Below, piece by piece: positions 1-9,316 of a stretch of DNA of 42,754 nucleotides; position 1 is the stretch's first letter, and each line of letters starts with the position of its first letter. The notes under the pieces were generated by a model. That model was not told the origin of the DNA. It searched no databases and was given only the letters and a program-made list of their open reading frames with translations. The translations under genes and the position numbers were made by a program. Origin of the DNA: Actinomycetes bacterium (GTDB lineage Bacteria > Actinomycetota > Acidimicrobiia > Acidimicrobiales > Palsa-688); assembly GCA_021828475.1 (NCBI GenBank), contig JAJZIY010000024.1, positions 1 to 42,754 on the forward strand. Direction: 5' to 3'.

Positions 1-120
1 TACCCAAAGGGCGTGAAGATCACTGACGCGCAACTGGCGACCGTCCCCCTCCATCCTCACGACTGGCACGGCGAATGGAATTACACCATTGTTGCTGGTG
101 CTCAATCAGACTTGGCGTGA
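1..120 (+). pseudogene. ISAzo13-family transposase, C-terminal end (cut by window edge)
   Basis: The first forty codons are open in frame 1 and end at TGA 118-120. The translation includes TDAQLATVPLHPHDWHGEWNY, which I recognise as the C-terminal signature (HDxHGEWNYTI) of ISAzo13/Rhodopirellula-type DDE transposases. Only the last 39 residues are visible, so I cannot tell whether the element is intact to the left. Family proteins usually stop a few residues after NYTI; here about nine extra residues follow (VAGAQSDLA), so the end may have been altered. No inverted repeat is recognisable just downstream. The family assignment rests on this one motif. Confidence 0.7.
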
Positions 121-347
121 GCCCTTAGCCAGGAGGTGGTGTTCGTGCCCACAGCTGCCCATTTCACCGTTGTCTCCGCATACGAGGTCAGGGCTGGCGC
201 ACCTGCGGGAGCGGCCCGGTCTGCATGCGGCTGACCGGGCCGGGACGCTGACGGCGCTGTACCGGCGGGAGATGTTCAAGAAGTGGCGGCGGGCGGCCGA
301 AGCTAGGTCAGCGGACGAACGCCCAGAGTAGCCGTGGGAGGAGCGAT
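121..347. other. Intergenic stretch after transposase tail, no recognised gene
   Basis: An open frame at 89-331 (plus) encodes 80 residues, the last half basic (LYRREMFKKWRR). It overlaps the transposase tail in another frame, matches no family I know, and has mixed third-position composition. I treat it as debris from the element. The only clear signal is a purine-rich ribosome site (GGGAGGAG, about 335-342) belonging to the next gene. Confidence 0.4.
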
Positions 348-3065
348 TTGGCCGGAAGAGGGCTTACGGTCGGTGTGCTGTCCCCCTTGTTGGCTGGTAC
401 TTACTTCGGAGAACTACTGAAGGGGATAGCAGGGTACGTTGCCACGGCCGGTGGCCGGGTCGTCGCCGTCCAGACGCTCGACGCCGAGCTCGGCGACCAC
501 TACCTCGGCCCGTCAAGGTTCGTGGCTCCTGTCGCCTGGGACATGGTCGACGGCTTCGTCGCCATCACCCGGGCCGTGCCCGACGACTACCTGCGCCGGC
601 TCCAGCAGTCCGGACGACCGGTGGTCACCATCAGCCACCATGTCGACGGCCTCGACTGCCCGGAGGTGAGGCCTGACAACCGCGCCGGGGTCGCGGACGC
701 TGTGTCGCACCTGGTGAGCCACGGCCACACCCGGATCGGCTTCGTCGGCGACCTCGGCTACGCCGACGTCCGCGAACGCTACGAGGGGTACCTCCAGAGC
801 CTGGCCCGGCACTCCATCGAGGCCTCGCCTGACCTGCTGTTCCGGGTGGACAACCTGCTCGAGGAGGGTGGCGCCGCCGCCGCCGGCGAGATACTGGCAC
901 GGGGGGCCCCGTGCACGGCCGTCGTAACGGGCAACGACCAGAACGCCCTCGGCCTGGTCCGCGCGCTGACAGCGGCCGGCTTGCACATCCCCGCCGACAT
1001 GGCGGTGGTGGGCTTCGACGACGTTGAGTTCTGCGCCCAGACCAGCCCGCCACTGGCCAGTGTGCGCCAGGACTTCGAGCGGGTGAGCGCAACCGCCGCC
1101 CGGCTGCTCGTCCAACTGCTCCAGGGCGAGAGCGTGGCCGCCGGCGAGCACCGGGTGCCCACGTCGCTCGTCACGCGAGAATCGTGCGGCTGCGACCGGC
1201 ACACCCCCGTTGCCCCCGGGCCACCCCCCGGTACGTCCACCCCTGCACGGCGCTTCGCTGTCGACCTGGCCAGAGCGCTCGCAGTACCCGCAACGGGCCC
1301 TGGCGCCGAGGCCACACTCGAGCGGTGCACCCGGATCTTCGTGGAATGCTTCGAGGGTGCCCTCGCCTCCCTGGAAGTGGACGCGGGCCCCCTGCAGTCC
1401 GCGGCCGGAGAGCTGTTCCACCTGTACCCCCGGCCCGAGACGGTCGTGGCCCTGCAGGCCTCCCTCTCCCAGTACCGCAGGGACCTGCTGGCCATGAGCT
1501 ACTCGGCCGAGCGGATGGAGGTGCTGGACCGCTGCACCGAAGAGGTTTCGAGAGCACTCAACTCGGCCCAGGTCCGGATGATGGCGGACGCCAACGACCG
1601 GCTGCAGACCTCGCTGCGCAACGAGTACGCCGTGAGCATGGGCCTCGTCGGCCTGCGCATAGGTCTCGAGGGGTTGCACAGCGAGGCGGTCCAGGTCCGC
1701 TCACTCGACTGGATGGCCGGCACGCAGGCCCGCAACGCCTGCCTCGGGCTCTGGCACGACCAGGCAGGGCCGGGCAGCGGCATGCTGAGGGTTGCGGGCC
1801 GCTACGGCATCGGTACGGCCGGAACCCTGGCGCCCGGCTCCCAGTTCCCTGTCCGGGAGTTCCCGCCCCTCGGAGCCCTGACAGCAGGCTCGTTCCAACG
1901 GGGCGACCTGGTCTACGTCCTGCCTGTGCGCACAGTCGAGCACGACTGGGGGATGCTCGCGGTGGCCGGGCCCCCCGAGGCAGTGGCCAAGACCGGCCGC
2001 GACATCTACTTCCAGTGGGCGGCGCTGGTGGGGGTGGCCCTCGACCACGACGCTCTGGTCGACTCCCTGGAGCAGCAGCAGGCCAGCCTGGCTGGCGCCT
2101 ACCGACGCGAACACGAGCTGGCGGCCGAGGTGCGCGAGTCGGAGGAGCGCTACGCCCTGGCCGCCAGCGCCGTCAACGACGGGCTCTGGGACTGGGACGT
2201 CCTGCGAGGTGCCGTCTTCTACTCCGAGCGCTGGAAGGCCCTGCTCGGCTACGACGACGACGAGATAGGAAGCTCCCCGAACGAGTGGCTGCACAGGGCC
2301 CATCCCGAGGACGCCTCCGACCTGTCGCAGGCGCTCGAGCGCTGCCTGAGGGGTGAGGTCGTCTCGCTCGACATCGAGCACCGCCTGGCCCACAAGGACG
2401 GCAGCATGCACTGGTTCACCTGCCGGGCAGCCACCGTCCCCGGCCCTGACGGCGGCGTCGCACGCATTGTCGGGTCGCTCACGGACATCACGGACCGAAA
2501 GCAGCTCGAACAGCGCCTCGTGCACGCAGCCCTCTACGACTCGCTCACCGGCCTGCCCAACCGGCCCCTCTTCATGGACCGCCTCGGCCAGGCCGTCGCC
2601 AGGGCCCGTCGCCTGCCCGGGCACGGCTTCAGCCTGCTCTTCCTGGACCTGGACGGGTTCAAGGCCGTGAACGACACCTACGGCCACATGTTCGGCGACC
2701 TGCTCCTGGTGGAGGTAGCCGGCCGCATCACGGCCCAGCTTCGCGACAACGACACCCCCGTCCGCTTCGGTGGCGACGAGTTCGCCGTGCTCCTCGACGG
2801 GGTCACCAGGCCGGACCACGTGGCCGCGGTTGTGAGGCGCCTCGAGTCCGCCCTGGCCGCGCCCTACCGGATCGAGGGCACCGAGGTGGTCGTGCCCGCC
2901 ACCGTGGGCGTCGCCAGCAGCGCGGACGGGTACGAGGACCCTGAGAAGGTCCTGCGCCGGGCCGACGAGGCGATGTACCGGGCCAAGCCCCAACGGGCCA
3001 AGCCACGGCCGACTGGCGGTCCCGGGGGCTCCGGTACGCTCAGGCCGTTACCGGCCACCAGCTGA
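348..3065 (+). CDS. LacI-type sensor / PAS / GGDEF diguanylate cyclase
   Basis: A 905-residue protein predicted to make c-di-GMP from two GTP. Residues about 5-280 look like the periplasmic-binding-like effector domain of LacI/GalR regulators (RIGFVGDLGY, MAVVGFDDVEF), but the helix-turn-helix that precedes it in those regulators is absent. The middle (about 300-590) is an unassigned helical/GAF-like region. A short coiled coil leads into a PAS domain (about 597-715, ending DITDRK). The GGDEF domain (about 729-885) has an intact RFGGDEF near residues 805-811. An inhibitory I-site RxxD (RDND) lies exactly five residues before GGDEF, so product inhibition is expected. The TTG start is chosen for the GGGAGGAG ribosome site 6-7 nt upstream. 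There is no signal peptide, so sensing is probably cytoplasmic. The effector sugar or small molecule is unknown. Confidence 0.9.
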   Translation: MAGRGLTVGVLSPLLAGTYFGELLKGIAGYVATAGGRVVAVQTLDAELGDHYLGPSRFVAPVAWDMVDGFVAITRAVPDDYLRRLQQSGRPVVTISHHVDGLDCPEVRPDNRAGVADAVSHLVSHGHTRIGFVGDLGYADVRERYEGYLQSLARHSIEASPDLLFRVDNLLEEGGAAAAGEILARGAPCTAVVTGNDQNALGLVRALTAAGLHIPADMAVVGFDDVEFCAQTSPPLASVRQDFERVSATAARLLVQLLQGESVAAGEHRVPTSLVTRESCGCDRHTPVAPGPPPGTSTPARRFAVDLARALAVPATGPGAEATLERCTRIFVECFEGALASLEVDAGPLQSAAGELFHLYPRPETVVALQASLSQYRRDLLAMSYSAERMEVLDRCTEEVSRALNSAQVRMMADANDRLQTSLRNEYAVSMGLVGLRIGLEGLHSEAVQVRSLDWMAGTQARNACLGLWHDQAGPGSGMLRVAGRYGIGTAGTLAPGSQFPVREFPPLGALTAGSFQRGDLVYVLPVRTVEHDWGMLAVAGPPEAVAKTGRDIYFQWAALVGVALDHDALVDSLEQQQASLAGAYRREHELAAEVRESEERYALAASAVNDGLWDWDVLRGAVFYSERWKALLGYDDDEIGSSPNEWLHRAHPEDASDLSQALERCLRGEVVSLDIEHRLAHKDGSMHWFTCRAATVPGPDGGVARIVGSLTDITDRKQLEQRLVHAALYDSLTGLPNRPLFMDRLGQAVARARRLPGHGFSLLFLDLDGFKAVNDTYGHMFGDLLLVEVAGRITAQLRDNDTPVRFGGDEFAVLLDGVTRPDHVAAVVRRLESALAAPYRIEGTEVVVPATVGVASSADGYEDPEKVLRRADEAMYRAKPQRAKPRPTGGPGGSGTLRPLPATS

Positions 3066-3074
3066 GGGGCGCCT

Positions 3075-3093
3075 GACCGGCCTCCGGCCGGTC
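3075..3093. terminator. Hairpin between convergent genes
   Basis: Perfect 8-bp inverted repeat (GACCGGCC / GGCCGGTC) with a 3-nt loop, ten bases after the cyclase stop and before the convergent malic enzyme stop. No T-run follows, as is common in GC-rich actinobacteria. It could serve both strands. Confidence 0.55.
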
Positions 3094-3109
3094 CCCGCCC
3101 GCCCCGGCC

Positions 3110-4543
3110 TCAGACCACCAGGCCGCCCAGGCCCGGGGCGGCGGTGCCCTCGCCCGGGTGCTCGCGCTGCCAGGCGGTTGCGACTGCCGCAGCGACCTCC
3201 TCGTGCACGCGGGGCTGGAACATCGACGGGACGATGACCCCGACGGACAGCTCCTCCTCGCTGACGGCGGCGGAGATGGCGGCGGTGGCCGCCTGCTTCA
3301 TCGCCAGGGTCACACCGGTCGCCTTGGCCGCCAATGCGCCCTTGAAGAAACCGGGGAAACAGAGGGAGTTGTTGATCTGGTTGGGCAGGTCACTGCGCCC
3401 GGTCGCGATGACGGCGTCCTCACCCAGCTCCTCGCCGAACACTTCCGGCTCGGGGTTGGCAAGAGCGAAGACGATCGGCTGGGGCGCCATGCGCCTCAGC
3501 AGCTGCGGGTCGACCGAGCCACGCCTGGACGTACCGACGAAGAGGTCGGCGCCCAAAAGGGCCTCGGCCATGGTGCCCAGCCCCCTCGGGTTGCACCTCG
3601 CCGCGATCCGGGCGTGGTGGGCCGGGGTGCCGGGCCTGTCTTCGAGCACGCCGTCGAGGTCGAAGACGGTGAGGTCGTCCACACCGGCGTCGAGGAGGCT
3701 GTTGGCGACCGCCGTACCCGCCGCCCCGCAGCCCACCAGCACGGCCCTCAGCTCTGAGAGCTTGCGCCCGGTGAGCCGGCAGGCGTTGGCCACAGCGGCC
3801 ATGACCACGACAGCGGTCCCGTGCTGGTCGTCGTGGAAGACCGGGATGTCGAGGCGCCGTTGGAGCTCGGCCTCGACCTCGAAGCAGTTGGGTGCGGCGA
3901 TGTCCTCCAGGTTGATGCCGCCGAAACCGGGCGCAATGGCCGCCACCGCTTCCACCAGCGCCTCGGGCGAATGGGTGTCGAGGCAGATGGGGTAGGCGTT
4001 GAGGCCACCGAAGTGCTTGAAGAGGATCGCCTTGCCCTCCATGACAGGAAGGGCGGCCAGCGGGCCGAGCGGGCCGAGCCCCAGCACCGCCGTGCCGTCG
4101 GTGGCGATCGCCACCGACGTCCCCTTGGCCGTGAGGCTCCAGGCGTCGGACGGCCTCTTGGCGATGGCGCTGGCCACCCGCCCGACACCGGGCGTGTACG
4201 CCAGCGAGAGGTCCTGGCGGGTCCGCATGGCCACCCTGGGCGTGACCTCGATCTTGCCCCCGAGGTGGTACAGGAAGGTGCGGTCCGAGACGTGGCGTAC
4301 CCGGCAACCGTTGGCGTCCAGCGCCGCCGTCACCGCGCCGACGTGCTCCTCGCTCGAGGCCTGCAGGGTCAGGTCGACCGTGGCTCCTGCGGTGGTCACC
4401 TCGACGAGGTCCATGCCCACGACGACAGCCCCGGTGGCGCTCACCACCTGGCCCAGACGGGGCAGGAGAGACGGGCTCGGAGCGGCCGTGGCCCTGACCG
4501 TAACGGTGTAACTGGCACCCGGCTGGCCGGGCACGACCTCCAC
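3110..4543 (-). CDS. NAD-type malic enzyme with N-terminal ACT domain
   Basis: A 477-residue oxidative decarboxylase predicted to convert malate to pyruvate and CO2 with NAD(P)+. The N-terminal ~85 residues form an ACT-like regulatory domain, suggesting allosteric control. The catalytic part shows the malic enzyme motifs SLAYTPGVG (catalytic Tyr), LPVMEGKAILFKHFGG (catalytic Lys) and the metal ligands in NLEDIAAPNCFEVE and HDDQHGTA. A Rossmann segment (VLVGCGAAGTAVANSLLDAG) and the conserved FALANPEPE and NQINNSLCFPG follow. Length fits the ACT-containing bacterial class. The GTG start has no obvious ribosome site. A 9-bp inverted repeat overlaps it, which may be regulatory. The gene is convergent with the upstream cyclase and divergent from parE. 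Cofactor preference cannot be read here. Confidence 0.93.
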   Translation of the reverse strand: MEVVPGQPGASYTVTVRATAAPSPSLLPRLGQVVSATGAVVVGMDLVEVTTAGATVDLTLQASSEEHVGAVTAALDANGCRVRHVSDRTFLYHLGGKIEVTPRVAMRTRQDLSLAYTPGVGRVASAIAKRPSDAWSLTAKGTSVAIATDGTAVLGLGPLGPLAALPVMEGKAILFKHFGGLNAYPICLDTHSPEALVEAVAAIAPGFGGINLEDIAAPNCFEVEAELQRRLDIPVFHDDQHGTAVVVMAAVANACRLTGRKLSELRAVLVGCGAAGTAVANSLLDAGVDDLTVFDLDGVLEDRPGTPAHHARIAARCNPRGLGTMAEALLGADLFVGTSRRGSVDPQLLRRMAPQPIVFALANPEPEVFGEELGEDAVIATGRSDLPNQINNSLCFPGFFKGALAAKATGVTLAMKQAATAAISAAVSEEELSVGVIVPSMFQPRVHEEVAAAVATAWQREHPGEGTAAPGLGGLVV

Positions 4544-4568
4544 GGGGAGGTGAGCCTAGCCTCCCCGT
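4542..4568. promoter_or_regulatory. Operator-like inverted repeat at malic enzyme start
   Basis: ACGGGGAGG and CCTCCCCGT form a perfect 9-bp inverted repeat with a 9-nt spacer. One arm overlaps the malic enzyme GTG codon. The repeat lies in the divergent gap with parE. The 18-bp centre-to-centre spacing suits a dimeric repressor. An mRNA hairpin masking the start is the alternative. Confidence 0.4.
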
Positions 4569-4640
4569 CGGGGCGCGGGACGCCGCAGCTGCGTGAGCAG
4601 GGCGGCGCCCGGGCTCCCCACCGCCGTCGCCGGCCATGGC

Positions 4641-4646
4641 TATCGT
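4641..4646 (+). promoter_or_regulatory. Candidate -10 box for parE-parC
   Basis: TATCGT matches TANNNT and lies 36 nt before the parE ATG, allowing a short leader that carries the GAGGG ribosome site. No convincing -35 is seen. Confidence 0.3.
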
Positions 4647-4682
4647 CGAGGCGGCACAACCACCACCGCAGAGCAGAGGGCA

Positions 4683-6680
4683 ATGGCGACCGCCGGCAAC
4701 GAGTACACAGCAGACAACTTCCGCGTCCTCGAGGGCCTCGAGCCCGTGAGGGTCCGCCCGGGCATGTACATAGGCTCCACAACGTCCCGGGGGCTGCACC
4801 ACCTGATCTGGGAGATCGTGGACAACTCGGTCGACGAGGCCCTCGGGGGCCACTGCCACAACATCGTGGTCGAGCTGCACGAGGACCAGGTCGTGAGCGT
4901 GAGCGACGACGGCCGGGGCATACCCGTCGGCACGCACAAGCAGACCGGGCTCTCGGCCGTGGACATCGTGTTCACCAGGCTCCACGGCGGCGGCAAGTTC
5001 GGCGGGGGCGGCTACAAGGTGTCCGGCGGGCTCCACGGCGTGGGCGCGGCGGTGACCAATGCCCTGTCGACCTGGCTGGAGGCCGACATCCGCTGCGACG
5101 GCTACTGCTGGAGCGTTCGCTACGAGCGCGGCGAGCCGGTCCGGCCGCTGGCGCGGGGCGCAGCCCTCAACAAGGGGGCACCGACAGGCACGACCGTGCG
5201 GTGGCGCTTCGACCCCGCCATCTTCGAGCCGGACGCCCGCTACTCCTACACGACCGTCGAGGCCCGGCTGCGCGAAAAGGCGTTCCTGGTCAAGGGCCTA
5301 CGTTTCGTGCTGCGCTGGCCGGGCCACGCCGAGAAGGTGTTCTTCTCGCAAAACGGCATCGCAGACTACGTAAAGGAGATCGACGCCAACGGTGAGCGCA
5401 CCCCCGTGCACCCCAATATCGTCCTGCTCTCGTCCGAGACGTCCGAGGAGCCGCCCCAGGGCGACGCCGCCGTCTCGGTAGAGGTGGCGCTGCAGTGGAC
5501 GGCGTGGAGCGGCAAGACAGACGAGAACGAGCGCGTGCACTCGTTCGCCAACGTGATCTCGACCGTGGACGGGGGCACCCACGTCGAGGGGCTCAAGGCG
5601 GCCCTCACCAGCGCCCTCAACCGTTACGCCTTCGAGGTCGGTCGCCTCAAGCAGGACAAAAAGGAGTCGTTCCACCCCAAGGACATCTGGGAGGGCCTGA
5701 CGGCGGCGGTCTCGGTCAAGCTGTCCGACCCGCAGTTCGAGGGGCAGACAAAAAACAAGCTCAACAACTCCGAGGCCCGCAGTGCAGTGCAGAGCTTCGT
5801 GTACGCCGCCCTGGGCGAGTGGCTGCGGGACAAGCGCTACAAGAAGGACGCCGACGCCATCGTCGGGCGCTGTGCCGAGGCCCGTGAGTCGCGCCTCGCC
5901 CGAGGGAGGGCGGACACCAAGCGCAAGCGGGGCGTCTTCGACGAGTCGCCGCTGCCGGGCAAGTTGGACGACTGCCTCGACAACCTGCCCGTAGAGGACA
6001 GGGAGCTGTTCATAGTGGAGGGGGATTCCGCTCTCGGCACCGCCGGCAATGCCAGGGACAAGACCTTCCAGGCGGTGCTGCCCATCCGGGGCAAGATCCT
6101 CAATGTCCTGGGTGCCTCCAACGACCGTGTCTGGAAGAACACGGAGATAGAGAGCATCCTGGTCGCCATGGGCGGCAAAAAGGAGGCGGTCGGCAAGCGG
6201 GTCGTGGCGTCCCTCGACGCCAAGGACCGCCGCTACGGCAAGATCGTGATCCTGACCGATGCCGACACCGACGGGGCCCACATTGCCAACCTGCTCCTCA
6301 CGATGCTGTACGAGCTCTTCCCCTCCCTTGTTGCCGAGGGGCGGATATTCCTGGCCCGGCCCCCGCTGTTCAAGATCAACCTCGACGCCAAGGGCGAGAG
6401 GTTCGTGTACGCCTACGACGACGTGGAGCGTGCCCAGTTGGTCAAGCGCCACAACCGCAAGGGTGACGACGTGAGCCGCTTCAAGGGGCTCGGCGAGATG
6501 CCCTGGGAGCACCTGCGCTCCACCTGTTTCGACGTGTCGAGCCGCAAGCTGCAGCAGGTGGCCATCGAGGATCTCACCGAATCGGCCGAGACCCTCAACC
6601 TCATAATGGGCAACGGCCCGACTGCGGCCTCCCGACGCAAGAGCTGGCTCGAGGAGGTCGGCTTGGAGGTGCCGGCGTGA
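4683..6680 (+). CDS. parE: Type IIA topoisomerase subunit B (ParE-like ATPase subunit)
   Basis: A 665-residue ATPase/TOPRIM subunit that with ParC forms a type II topoisomerase (decatenation or supercoil control). GHKL motifs are visible: [19 protein letters not shown] and [10 protein letters not shown]. The ATP-sensing loop QTKNKL is near residues 356-361. The TOPRIM acidic residues are in [11 protein letters not shown] (about 446-450) and DADTDGAHI (from about 526). The usual gyrase wording is EGDSAGGSA and DADVDGAHI. From memory, the SALGTA variant resembles streptomycete ParE, which is why I prefer parE to gyrB. ATG 4683 is chosen because GMYIG-region homology starts just after it; an in-frame extension back to 4593 is low-complexity. 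Its TGA overlaps the parC GTG by four bases (GTGA), implying translational coupling. Confidence 0.88.
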   Translation: MATAGNEYTADNFRVLEGLEPVRVRPGMYIGSTTSRGLHHLIWEIVDNSVDEALGGHCHNIVVELHEDQVVSVSDDGRGIPVGTHKQTGLSAVDIVFTRLHGGGKFGGGGYKVSGGLHGVGAAVTNALSTWLEADIRCDGYCWSVRYERGEPVRPLARGAALNKGAPTGTTVRWRFDPAIFEPDARYSYTTVEARLREKAFLVKGLRFVLRWPGHAEKVFFSQNGIADYVKEIDANGERTPVHPNIVLLSSETSEEPPQGDAAVSVEVALQWTAWSGKTDENERVHSFANVISTVDGGTHVEGLKAALTSALNRYAFEVGRLKQDKKESFHPKDIWEGLTAAVSVKLSDPQFEGQTKNKLNNSEARSAVQSFVYAALGEWLRDKRYKKDADAIVGRCAEARESRLARGRADTKRKRGVFDESPLPGKLDDCLDNLPVEDRELFIVEGDSALGTAGNARDKTFQAVLPIRGKILNVLGASNDRVWKNTEIESILVAMGGKKEAVGKRVVASLDAKDRRYGKIVILTDADTDGAHIANLLLTMLYELFPSLVAEGRIFLARPPLFKINLDAKGERFVYAYDDVERAQLVKRHNRKGDDVSRFKGLGEMPWEHLRSTCFDVSSRKLQQVAIEDLTESAETLNLIMGNGPTAASRRKSWLEEVGLEVPA

Positions 6681-9268
6681 GCACGGACGGCGACGGGTCG
6701 TCGCTGTTCGCAGGTACCGATCATGCGGGCCTGAGCAGCGACGGCGAGCCGGGCTGGGAGGCCACCGCCGACGAGGTCGACCAGGACGAGGGCACAGACG
6801 CGGCCGCCGTCTTCCTGCCCTGGGACGGGGAGCAGGTCGACTACAGCGACGCCATGCTGGCGCGCGGGCGCGCCTACGGCAGCTACGTCAACACCAACCG
6901 CGCCCTGCCCGATGTGCGCGACGGCCTCAAACCGGTGCAGAGACGGATCATCGTCGCCATGGACGACCTCGGCCTGCGCTCGGACCGCAAGTACGCCAAG
7001 TCGGCCAAGACCGTCGGCCACGTCATAGGCACCTACCACCCGCACGGTGACAGCGCCGTCTACGACGCCATGGTCCGCATGGCCCAACCGTGGCAGTCCA
7101 ACCTGCCGTTGATCGACGGCCAGGGCAACTGGGGCAACCTCAACAACGAGGCGCCCGCCGCTGCCCAGCGCTACACCGAGTGCCGCCTCTCGGCCGCCGC
7201 CAGTGAGTTCCTCTCCGACCTGCGCCCTGAGATCGTGCAGTACGAGCCCAATTTCGACGAGACCAAGCAGATGCCGACGGTGCTCCCCGTCACCTTCCCC
7301 AACCTGCTGGTAAACGGGTCCATGGGCGTCGGTTGGGCCATGGCCTGCTCGATCCCCCCGCACAACACCGCCGAGGTCCTCAGCGCCGCTCTGCTCATCC
7401 TGGACGACCCGGAGGTGCCGGTCGAAAAGCTGCTCGAGGTGATGCCGGGGCCGGACCTACCCGGGGGCGGCATCATCGTCAACCCGCAAAACCTGCGCTC
7501 CATATACGAAACCGGCCGCGGGACCGTGATGGTGCAGGGCCGCATCGAGCAGCTGCCGGGCCAGCAGGTGCTCAAGATCAGCGAGCTCGCCTACCAGGTC
7601 TCGGCAAAGTCCATCGTCGAGCAGGCCGTGGAGGGAGCCAAGGCGGGCAAGATCACCGAGATCTACACGGCGGAGCTACCCAAGAACCTCACCGACGCCA
7701 ACGGCATCGACGTCCAGGTCAAGTGCAAGCGGGGCGGCTCGGTGCAGAAGCTGATGCACGAGCTGGTCGAGCACACCAAGCTGCGAGACACCCTGGCCTT
7801 CAACCTCACGGTCCTCGTCGACAACGTGCCCCAGACACTGTCCCTGCGCCAGATCCTGGCCCACTTCGTCGACTTCCGCCGCCAGGTGGTCACCAAACGC
7901 CTGGAGCTCGAGCTCGAGCTGCTCAGGCGGAGGCTGCACCTGCTCCTGGCCGAGCGGGCCGCCTCCGACGTCATCGACCGGGTGGTGGCGATCATCAGGG
8001 GCGCCAGGGACGACGACGACTCGCGTGCCAAGCTGATGGCCGAGCTGCGCTACGTGCCCCACGGCGCGTCCGGCGCGCTCCCCATCGACGAGGTCCAGGC
8101 CCAGCACATCCTCGACATGGCGCTGAAGCGGATCAACGCCCTCAACCGGTTGCGCATCGAGGAAGAGCTGGCGCAAAAGGGAGCCCGGGTGGACGAGATA
8201 CTTGGCGTCCTGGCTTCTGCGGACGGCGTGACCTCGATAGTGCGCGGGGAGCTGAGGGAGGTGCGAAAGCGCTTCGGGAGGCCCCGGCGCACCATCGTGT
8301 CCGAGGAGGCCGTGACCGAGGTGGCCGAGGTGGTGACGGCCAACGGCAAGGCCCGCACCGTCGTGCTGGCCTCCGCACCTGCCGAGGACATCTGGGCCTA
8401 CGTGGCAAGCGACGGAGCGGTCCTGACCACCGCCCGCTCGGCGAAGGCACCCTCGTCGGCCCCCTTGCGCCTGGGCCCTGAGGCACAGTTGACGGCAGTC
8501 CTCGCCACACGCTCCGACCAGCGCCTCCTCGTCTTCACGGAGCAGGGCCTGGCAGTGCGGGCCAGCCTCTCCGAGCACCCGGTGTCCCGGTCCGGCGCCG
8601 GTCGAGCGGTCGCCGCCCTGGGGCGCTCCGACAGGGCCGTCGCCGCCTTCAGCGGGGACGACGCCGACTACTACCTGCTCGTGTCGGCCGGGGGCCAGCT
8701 GAAGCGCCTGCCCGCCCGCACGCTGGCCAACGCAAGCGGGGTGGGCATGCTCTGCTGCCGGGTACCGGACGGGGACCACCTGGTGGCCGTGGTACCCCAC
8801 GGCGAGCAGGACGAGCTGCTCCTGGCCAAGGCGGGGGGACAGGTGCTGCGCCTCGAGACCGGGGCCAAGCTCCGCCCGGTCCCCACGGCCGCTGCCGGCA
8901 TGGTCGCCGGCGTCAAGCTCGAGCCGGGCGACAGGGTCGTCAGCGCCACCCGCGCCGAGGGCGGTGCGCTGGTCAATTTCCACGCCACAGGCATGGCCCT
9001 GGCCGTGCCACTGCCGGAGTACCCGGTGAAGGGCCGGGCAACGGGCGGGGTCCAGTCCGTGCTGACCGACCGCCCGGCCAAGTCGCCTGCCGGCGAGCTC
9101 AGCCTCATCGCCTGCTCCCGGGCCGGAGAGCCGCTCAGCCTCTTCACCGATCGGGGAGGCATCCACACGGTCATCGAGGCGGACCTGACACCGGGCCGGC
9201 GCGCCTCCAACTCCCGCCCCCTGCTGGCCATGGGGCCGGGAGAGGTGCCACGGGGCGTCGTCGCCTAG
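6677..9268 (+). CDS. parC: Type IIA topoisomerase subunit A (ParC-like)
   Basis: An 863-residue breakage-reunion subunit, partner of the preceding ATPase subunit. After an acidic 50-residue N-terminal tail comes the winged-helix core: [19 protein letters not shown], then the quinolone-determining stretch [18 protein letters not shown]. The catalytic tyrosine is Tyr166 in [12 protein letters not shown] coiled-coil tower ([27 protein letters not shown]) and a C-terminal beta-pinwheel (about 530-863) follow. I find no GyrA box (QRRGGKG) in the pinwheel, arguing for a topoisomerase IV-type rather than a negatively supercoiling gyrase role. The start GTG overlaps the parE stop. Whether a separate gyrA exists elsewhere in the genome cannot be seen. 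Confidence 0.9.
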   Translation: MSTDGDGSSLFAGTDHAGLSSDGEPGWEATADEVDQDEGTDAAAVFLPWDGEQVDYSDAMLARGRAYGSYVNTNRALPDVRDGLKPVQRRIIVAMDDLGLRSDRKYAKSAKTVGHVIGTYHPHGDSAVYDAMVRMAQPWQSNLPLIDGQGNWGNLNNEAPAAAQRYTECRLSAAASEFLSDLRPEIVQYEPNFDETKQMPTVLPVTFPNLLVNGSMGVGWAMACSIPPHNTAEVLSAALLILDDPEVPVEKLLEVMPGPDLPGGGIIVNPQNLRSIYETGRGTVMVQGRIEQLPGQQVLKISELAYQVSAKSIVEQAVEGAKAGKITEIYTAELPKNLTDANGIDVQVKCKRGGSVQKLMHELVEHTKLRDTLAFNLTVLVDNVPQTLSLRQILAHFVDFRRQVVTKRLELELELLRRRLHLLLAERAASDVIDRVVAIIRGARDDDDSRAKLMAELRYVPHGASGALPIDEVQAQHILDMALKRINALNRLRIEEELAQKGARVDEILGVLASADGVTSIVRGELREVRKRFGRPRRTIVSEEAVTEVAEVVTANGKARTVVLASAPAEDIWAYVASDGAVLTTARSAKAPSSAPLRLGPEAQLTAVLATRSDQRLLVFTEQGLAVRASLSEHPVSRSGAGRAVAALGRSDRAVAAFSGDDADYYLLVSAGGQLKRLPARTLANASGVGMLCCRVPDGDHLVAVVPHGEQDELLLAKAGGQVLRLETGAKLRPVPTAAAGMVAGVKLEPGDRVVSATRAEGGALVNFHATGMALAVPLPEYPVKGRATGGVQSVLTDRPAKSPAGELSLIACSRAGEPLSLFTDRGGIHTVIEADLTPGRRASNSRPLLAMGPGEVPRGVVA

Positions 9269-9282
9269 ACCTTTCCCGGCGC

Positions 9283-9298
9283 GCCCCGGCTGCGGGGC
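9283..9298 (+). terminator. Hairpin after parC
   Basis: Perfect 6-bp stem (GCCCCG / CGGGGC) with a 4-nt loop, 14 nt after the parC TAG. No T-run follows. Confidence 0.4.
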
Positions 9299-9302
9299 CC
9301 GT

Positions 9303-9308
9303 TATCTT
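9303..9308 (+). promoter_or_regulatory. -10 box for leaderless pgsA-like gene
   Basis: TATCTT lies 8 nt before the GTG start. No ribosome site is present, consistent with a leaderless mRNA. Confidence 0.45.
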
Positions 9309-9316
9309 CGTGCACC

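Noticed and set aside
1701-2993. 430-codon open frame antisense to the first cyclase gene
   Set aside because: High GC and GC3 bias in the real gene keep antisense frames open; the translation has no family features. The same applies to long antisense frames at 513-1679, 5298-6512, 7676-9166 and 15307-16539.
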